DNA of 8,215 nt from Thermoanaerobacteraceae bacterium. GTDB lineage: Bacteria > Bacillota > Desulfotomaculia > Desulfotomaculales > Ammonificaceae. The notes beneath the pieces were generated by a model. The model was not told where the DNA came from and did no database searches. It worked only from the letters and a program-made list of their open reading frames with translations. Both the position numbers and the translations under genes were made by a program. Positions 5,060 to 8,215 of this stretch are shown one piece after another. Each line of letters opens with the position of its first letter. Position 1 is the first letter of the stretch. The DNA is taken from assembly GCA_030016455.1 (NCBI GenBank), contig JASEJH010000056.1, forward strand, positions 1-8,215. The letters are read 5' to 3'.

Positions 5060-6775
5060 ATGCTGGGAAAAAAGAGAGGTTTTCTCCTGCCGCTCATAAT
5101 CACGCTTGCCGTCGCACTGGCCGTCTGGGGCGGGCAGCGTTTGACCGCCGTAGGCCAGGACGTCTACGATACCGGAACGGCAAACGGCGAGACCCAAGCT
5201 ACCGCGACCGTGGATGGCGCAACCTATGGCGCCGAAACGGCAGAGGGCGGTACTCCCGGTGCAGAAACGGTGGGCGAGGATGTTTACCCGCCAAGCCCAC
5301 CGCAGGGGTTTAGGGCAATAGAAGGCGATACCGGCCACGACGCGACCCTGAAGTGGGAGCCGAACACGGAGCCCGACCTTGCCGGCTACCAGCTCTACCG
5401 GGCTACTCACCGGGGAGGACCTTGGGAACTGGTGCAGATCCTGGCAGCCGGCGAAACCTCCTTTGAGGACACCCGGCTCACCCAGGGAGAGCGGTACTAC
5501 TACTACCTGGTGGCGCTGGATACCAGCGGCAACGCCTCTGAACCGGCGCCCACCGTCTCCGTCCGGCCGCGCCAGGCCGTGCGGGCTCAGTTCGAACAGC
5601 GGGATGCCCGGACCCCGGTACACCTTTTCATCCAGCCCGACTGCTCCGCCGTTTTCCTTAACGTCCGGGGCGACCGCATCCTGGTGCGGGCGCGCGCCAC
5701 CGACGAAAACGGCGACCCGGTGCCGCTCGCCGGGACCATCCGCTTCGCCGCCGCCTTCGGCCGTTTCCGTGACCCGGCCGTAACCGGCACCGGTACAGCG
5801 GAGGCAACCTTTACTGCCGACCAAATCGGCAGCGGGGAAATCGCCGTGGAGTACTATCCGCCGGGAGCCGAGGAACCGGCACTGGCGGACACCGCCAATG
5901 TCCGGGCCCTGGAATGGCACCTCTCCTCCCTTTCCGCCTCCGGTGACGAGACGACGACGGGGGCTAACGACATTACTCTTTCGGTCTCGGTAACCGACCA
6001 CAACGGCCGGCCGGTCTCCGACTGGCAGGCTCAGGTGGTTTTTGAAACCTTAGCCTCACCCGATCCGGCAGAAAAAGCAAAGGGTAAACCGGAAAAAGGA
6101 AAGATCGCGCACCGGTTCGGACGCTGGCAGGGCCGCGCCCACGCGAACATAGTTCAAAACGGGCGGCAGAGCGGCGTCTCTGCGGGGCGTCCCGACGAAA
6201 ACGGGCAGATCGAGGCGCGGTGGGTGGCCAGCACTGTTCCCGGCACCACCCGGGTCCGGGTGGTGCTCTACTACGACGACCTGCGGGGTCCGGAGTCCCC
6301 GCCGAAAAGGGTCGCAGCATCCAACGTCTGCACGGTGAAAGTGGTTCCGGGACCGGTGCGCTACGTTGGCTTTGATCCCGCGTCTGTACCGGTCACCGGC
6401 GAAAAACAAACGGTTACGGTGCGGGCCTTCGACGCCTTCGGCAACCCGACAGACGACTGGGGTGACTTAAAGGTCTGTGTCCAGATGCCGCTGAGCGTAC
6501 CGGCCGCTTTCTCCCCGGACAGCGGCCAGACTTGGTACGCGCCGGGAGTCTGGGTCCCGGTGAGACCAAATGACGAGTTCCTGGTCCGCCTCACCGGCAA
6601 GGATTTCCCTGAGGACCGGTGTGTCTTGACCACCCGGGCGGAGGGCGCCAGTCTTAAGCCGCCGCCGGGCGTGCCGCAGGTCAACCTGCCCCTGCGGATA
6701 GAAGAAAAGGAGTCGCAATCCGAAAACGGTAAGCGGGGAGCGCTTGCTTTCATTCGTAATTTCTTATTCGGTTAG
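5060..6775 (+). CDS. Exported fibronectin type III plus tandem Ig-like domain protein
   Basis: 571 residues. The ATG is preceded by GGGAGG (5044-5049). Residues 7-23 form a signal or anchor helix after basic MLGKKR. Residues 35-76 are a low-complexity linker rich in G, A, T and E with an imperfect GAET repeat. A fibronectin type III domain spans about 79-170 (PPQGF start, LKWEPN, DLAGYQLYRA, YYYYLVALDTSGN). Three bacterial Ig-like domains of the invasin/Big_1 style follow at about 186-284, 286-428 and 431-547, with recurring cores such as ATDENGDPV, VTDHNGRPV and AFDAFGNPT. A charged insert (334-358) interrupts the second. The protein has no CXXCH, no catalytic motif and no LPXTG sortase signal; the last residues (FIRNFLFG) are hydrophobic but short. 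FN3/Ig arrays usually act as rigid spacers or adhesive domains at the cell surface. Lying between propeller 2 and the decaheme cytochrome, it may present or space surface cytochromes, which is inference. Confidence 0.85.
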   Translation: MLGKKRGFLLPLIITLAVALAVWGGQRLTAVGQDVYDTGTANGETQATATVDGATYGAETAEGGTPGAETVGEDVYPPSPPQGFRAIEGDTGHDATLKWEPNTEPDLAGYQLYRATHRGGPWELVQILAAGETSFEDTRLTQGERYYYYLVALDTSGNASEPAPTVSVRPRQAVRAQFEQRDARTPVHLFIQPDCSAVFLNVRGDRILVRARATDENGDPVPLAGTIRFAAAFGRFRDPAVTGTGTAEATFTADQIGSGEIAVEYYPPGAEEPALADTANVRALEWHLSSLSASGDETTTGANDITLSVSVTDHNGRPVSDWQAQVVFETLASPDPAEKAKGKPEKGKIAHRFGRWQGRAHANIVQNGRQSGVSAGRPDENGQIEARWVASTVPGTTRVRVVLYYDDLRGPESPPKRVAASNVCTVKVVPGPVRYVGFDPASVPVTGEKQTVTVRAFDAFGNPTDDWGDLKVCVQMPLSVPAAFSPDSGQTWYAPGVWVPVRPNDEFLVRLTGKDFPEDRCVLTTRAEGASLKPPPGVPQVNLPLRIEEKESQSENGKRGALAFIRNFLFG

Positions 6776-6876
6776 CGGTTATCGTGCTTCGGTCTTGAAG
6801 TCGGTTTCTTCGAAATAGACAGATAGAAAACCTTTAGAGATAAAAAACCTTTTTCTCTGGCGTGAGGTGGGTAAAG
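6776..6876 (+). other. Short intergenic leader before the decaheme cytochrome
   Basis: A 101-nt AT-rich gap. It contains a weak AT-rich hairpin at 6836-6858 (AGAGA/TCTCT stem with an internal T/T mismatch) and two similar AAAACCTTT-type patches. I found no convincing promoter pair, so readthrough from the propeller 2 operon is possible. The ribosome binding site GAGGTGG lies at 6864-6870. Confidence 0.5.
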
Positions 6877-8215
6877 TTGCGACCGAAATCCAAAGCATCC
6901 TTTGGATTATTTCTTCTTTTCTTCGGGTGTCTTCTCTTTGGTGGCTCGCTCACCGGCTCGGTCTCGGCGCAGGCGTACGAGAACCCCCACGGGCCGTATG
7001 GCACCTTCCCCGCCGGCTGCGCCGCCTGTCACATAGCGCACGCCAGCCCGGGGCCGAAGCTCCTTACCAGGGAAACTACCACGATGCTGTGCCTGGCGTG
7101 TCACGACGGCACCGGCAGCATCTACGACGTGGTAAACGCGGTCTACGCTGGCTTCGGCTCCACCTGCAGCGCGGTTTACTACCATCCGGTAAAAGGCTTA
7201 AAAGATATCCTGAACAACCCGGCCGTAGGGGAAATAATCGAGTGCACCTACTGCCACAACCCGCACGGTGACTCGGTCAACGGGCAGGTTTACCCGCGCC
7301 TTTTGCGCAGTTTTGACGGCACCAACCGCTACTACCAGGGCCCGGAATACTGCTTGGCCTGCCACGGCGCGGTGGACCACAACTTCACCGGCGAGACGGA
7401 TACTTATTGGGAAAACACGCTCGGCGACCACCGCAACAGCTACGCAGCGCATTATATTACGGCGGAAAAGAATCCCCTTTTGCCGCCTTCGGGGACTAAA
7501 GTAACCTGTATCGCTTGCCACAATAAACACGCCGCGCCCAACAGCAGGCTACTCGCCGAGGTGGAGGAAAACCTGTGCTGGAGCTGCCACTGGAAGACTG
7601 AAAAGCCTAACGAACCATTTCCAGTACACCCGGTAACAGCCTTCAGTAAAACCGGTTCGGTGCATAACGTAGACGGAGCCGGCGGTTCCAAATTAGAATG
7701 CTCCAGTTGCCACGGGCCGCATACCATCAACTACCTTAGCTTTTCGGTAAACGGTCCGGGAGTATACTGTTATCAATGCCATCCTTGGGCACCGGGGAAA
7801 CCCATAACAACAAATAACCCATATAGCCTTCAGGGTCCTTACTCCGTCCTCTCCGACCCGGACAACACCAAGAAAAAGTTCGCCGGCGCGGAAGGCACCG
7901 GACTTGGCGGGCTTCCCAACACCGTCGGCGACCTCAGCGACTTCTGCATCAAGTGCCACGACGACAGCCCGCCGACGGCGGTAGCCGATGTTTATACCTA
8001 CGTCCCTTACACCATCGTTTTCCCCGCCACCAATTTCACCACGAACTCCGGCGGCTGGGACAAAGGGATTTACAAAACAAGCGCCCACGGCACGGCGTCT
8101 TCGAAAATCACCTGCGGCGAATGCCATGAGAGCCACGGATCCAACTATCCGGCCTTGCAGCGGTATACAGAAGATACGGAAGATACAGACGCAAATGATA
8201 CGGCTGAGAAGGGTG
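6877..8215 (+). CDS. Exported multiheme c-type cytochrome with at least ten hemes (3' end cut off by the window)
   Basis: 446 complete codons from TTG 6877 to the window edge, with no stop. GAGGTGG lies 6 nt before the TTG; an upstream in-frame GTG (6862) precedes this motif and is less likely. The signal peptide has a basic MRPKSK, a hydrophobic core at about 8-27 and a SVSA or SAQA cleavage near residues 32-34. Ten CXXCH motifs lie at 48-52, 72-76, 123-127, 159-163, 211-215, 234-238, 275-279, 298-302, 357-361 and 413-417. At least 13 other histidines could be distal ligands, including H38, 55, 103, 130, 168, 218, 282, 404 and 420. The N-terminal module (H38, then CAACHIAH, then PKLL) matches the other two cytochromes in spacing, but the rest is diverged and more heme-dense. 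The last visible residues (431-446) are rich in D, E and T, probably a linker. Expected role: an electron conduit outside the membrane. The total heme number and any C-terminal anchor are unknown. Confidence 0.92.
   Translation, partial: MRPKSKASFGLFLLFFGCLLFGGSLTGSVSAQAYENPHGPYGTFPAGCAACHIAHASPGPKLLTRETTTMLCLACHDGTGSIYDVVNAVYAGFGSTCSAVYYHPVKGLKDILNNPAVGEIIECTYCHNPHGDSVNGQVYPRLLRSFDGTNRYYQGPEYCLACHGAVDHNFTGETDTYWENTLGDHRNSYAAHYITAEKNPLLPPSGTKVTCIACHNKHAAPNSRLLAEVEENLCWSCHWKTEKPNEPFPVHPVTAFSKTGSVHNVDGAGGSKLECSSCHGPHTINYLSFSVNGPGVYCYQCHPWAPGKPITTNNPYSLQGPYSVLSDPDNTKKKFAGAEGTGLGGLPNTVGDLSDFCIKCHDDSPPTAVADVYTYVPYTIVFPATNFTTNSGGWDKGIYKTSAHGTASSKITCGECHESHGSNYPALQRYTEDTEDTDANDTAEKG

Noticed and set aside
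4946..6001. Long antisense reading frame of 351 codons
   Set aside because: It lies opposite the propeller 2 end and the FN3/Ig gene. Its translation is rich in R, G and P with no recognisable domain, as expected for the complement of G/C-ending codons.
6877..6990. Lipoprotein signal in the decaheme cytochrome (cysteine near residue 18)
   Set aside because: The residues before the cysteine (FFG) do not make a good lipobox. A signal-peptidase I type site near SVSA/SAQA fits better.
6867..7271. + strand reading frame of 134 codons starting at GTG 6867
   Set aside because: It is out of frame with the CXXCH codons of the decaheme gene, and its start lies within that gene's ribosome binding region. 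The product is R/P/G-rich with no heme motif.
7693..8136. Antisense reading frame of 147 codons
   Set aside because: It is opposite the decaheme gene, whose + frame has regular CXXCH motifs; the antisense product has no recognisable features.

Overview
The window is a gene cluster for exported multiheme c-type cytochromes, with all genes on the + strand. It reads as two successive modules, each with an NHL-repeat beta-propeller protein upstream of a cytochrome gene. Strong AGGAGG-type ribosome binding sites, GTG and TTG starts, short Gram-positive-style signal peptides and G/C-rich third codon positions would fit a moderately GC-rich anaerobic member of the Clostridia/Firmicutes group, of the kind that reduces metals or uses extracellular electron transfer. 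A deltaproteobacterium or another metal reducer cannot be excluded, because no taxonomic marker gene is present.

Layout. 1-78: the edge of an upstream region with a 17-nt palindrome. 79-1041: membrane-anchored six-bladed NHL propeller 1. 1126-2175: exported hexaheme cytochrome. 2176-2480: a strong hairpin, then an AT-rich gap with an operator-like palindrome and a plausible sigma-A promoter. 2481-3725: exported octaheme cytochrome, a paralogue of the hexaheme protein. 3726-4098: a 19-bp tandem repeat across the octaheme stop codon, another strong hairpin and an AT-rich stretch. 4099-5043: NHL propeller 2. 5060-6775: a fibronectin type III plus Ig-like protein, probably cotranscribed with propeller 2. 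6877 to the window end: a third cytochrome with ten CXXCH motifs so far, open at the 3' edge.

The cytochromes share an N-terminal module: a histidine ten residues before the first CXXCH, then CXXCHxAH, then a PKLL motif. The hexaheme and octaheme proteins share six heme motifs and also exactly six non-motif histidines, which suggests bis-histidine ligation of the shared hemes. The propellers and the Ig-like protein carry no heme motifs. Each has one N-terminal hydrophobic segment and would sit outside the membrane. Inferred picture: an extracytoplasmic electron-transfer apparatus in which the cytochromes carry electrons and the propeller and Ig-like proteins scaffold, assemble or dock them at the cell surface. 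The sequence alone does not establish the electron donor, the acceptor or any filament formation.
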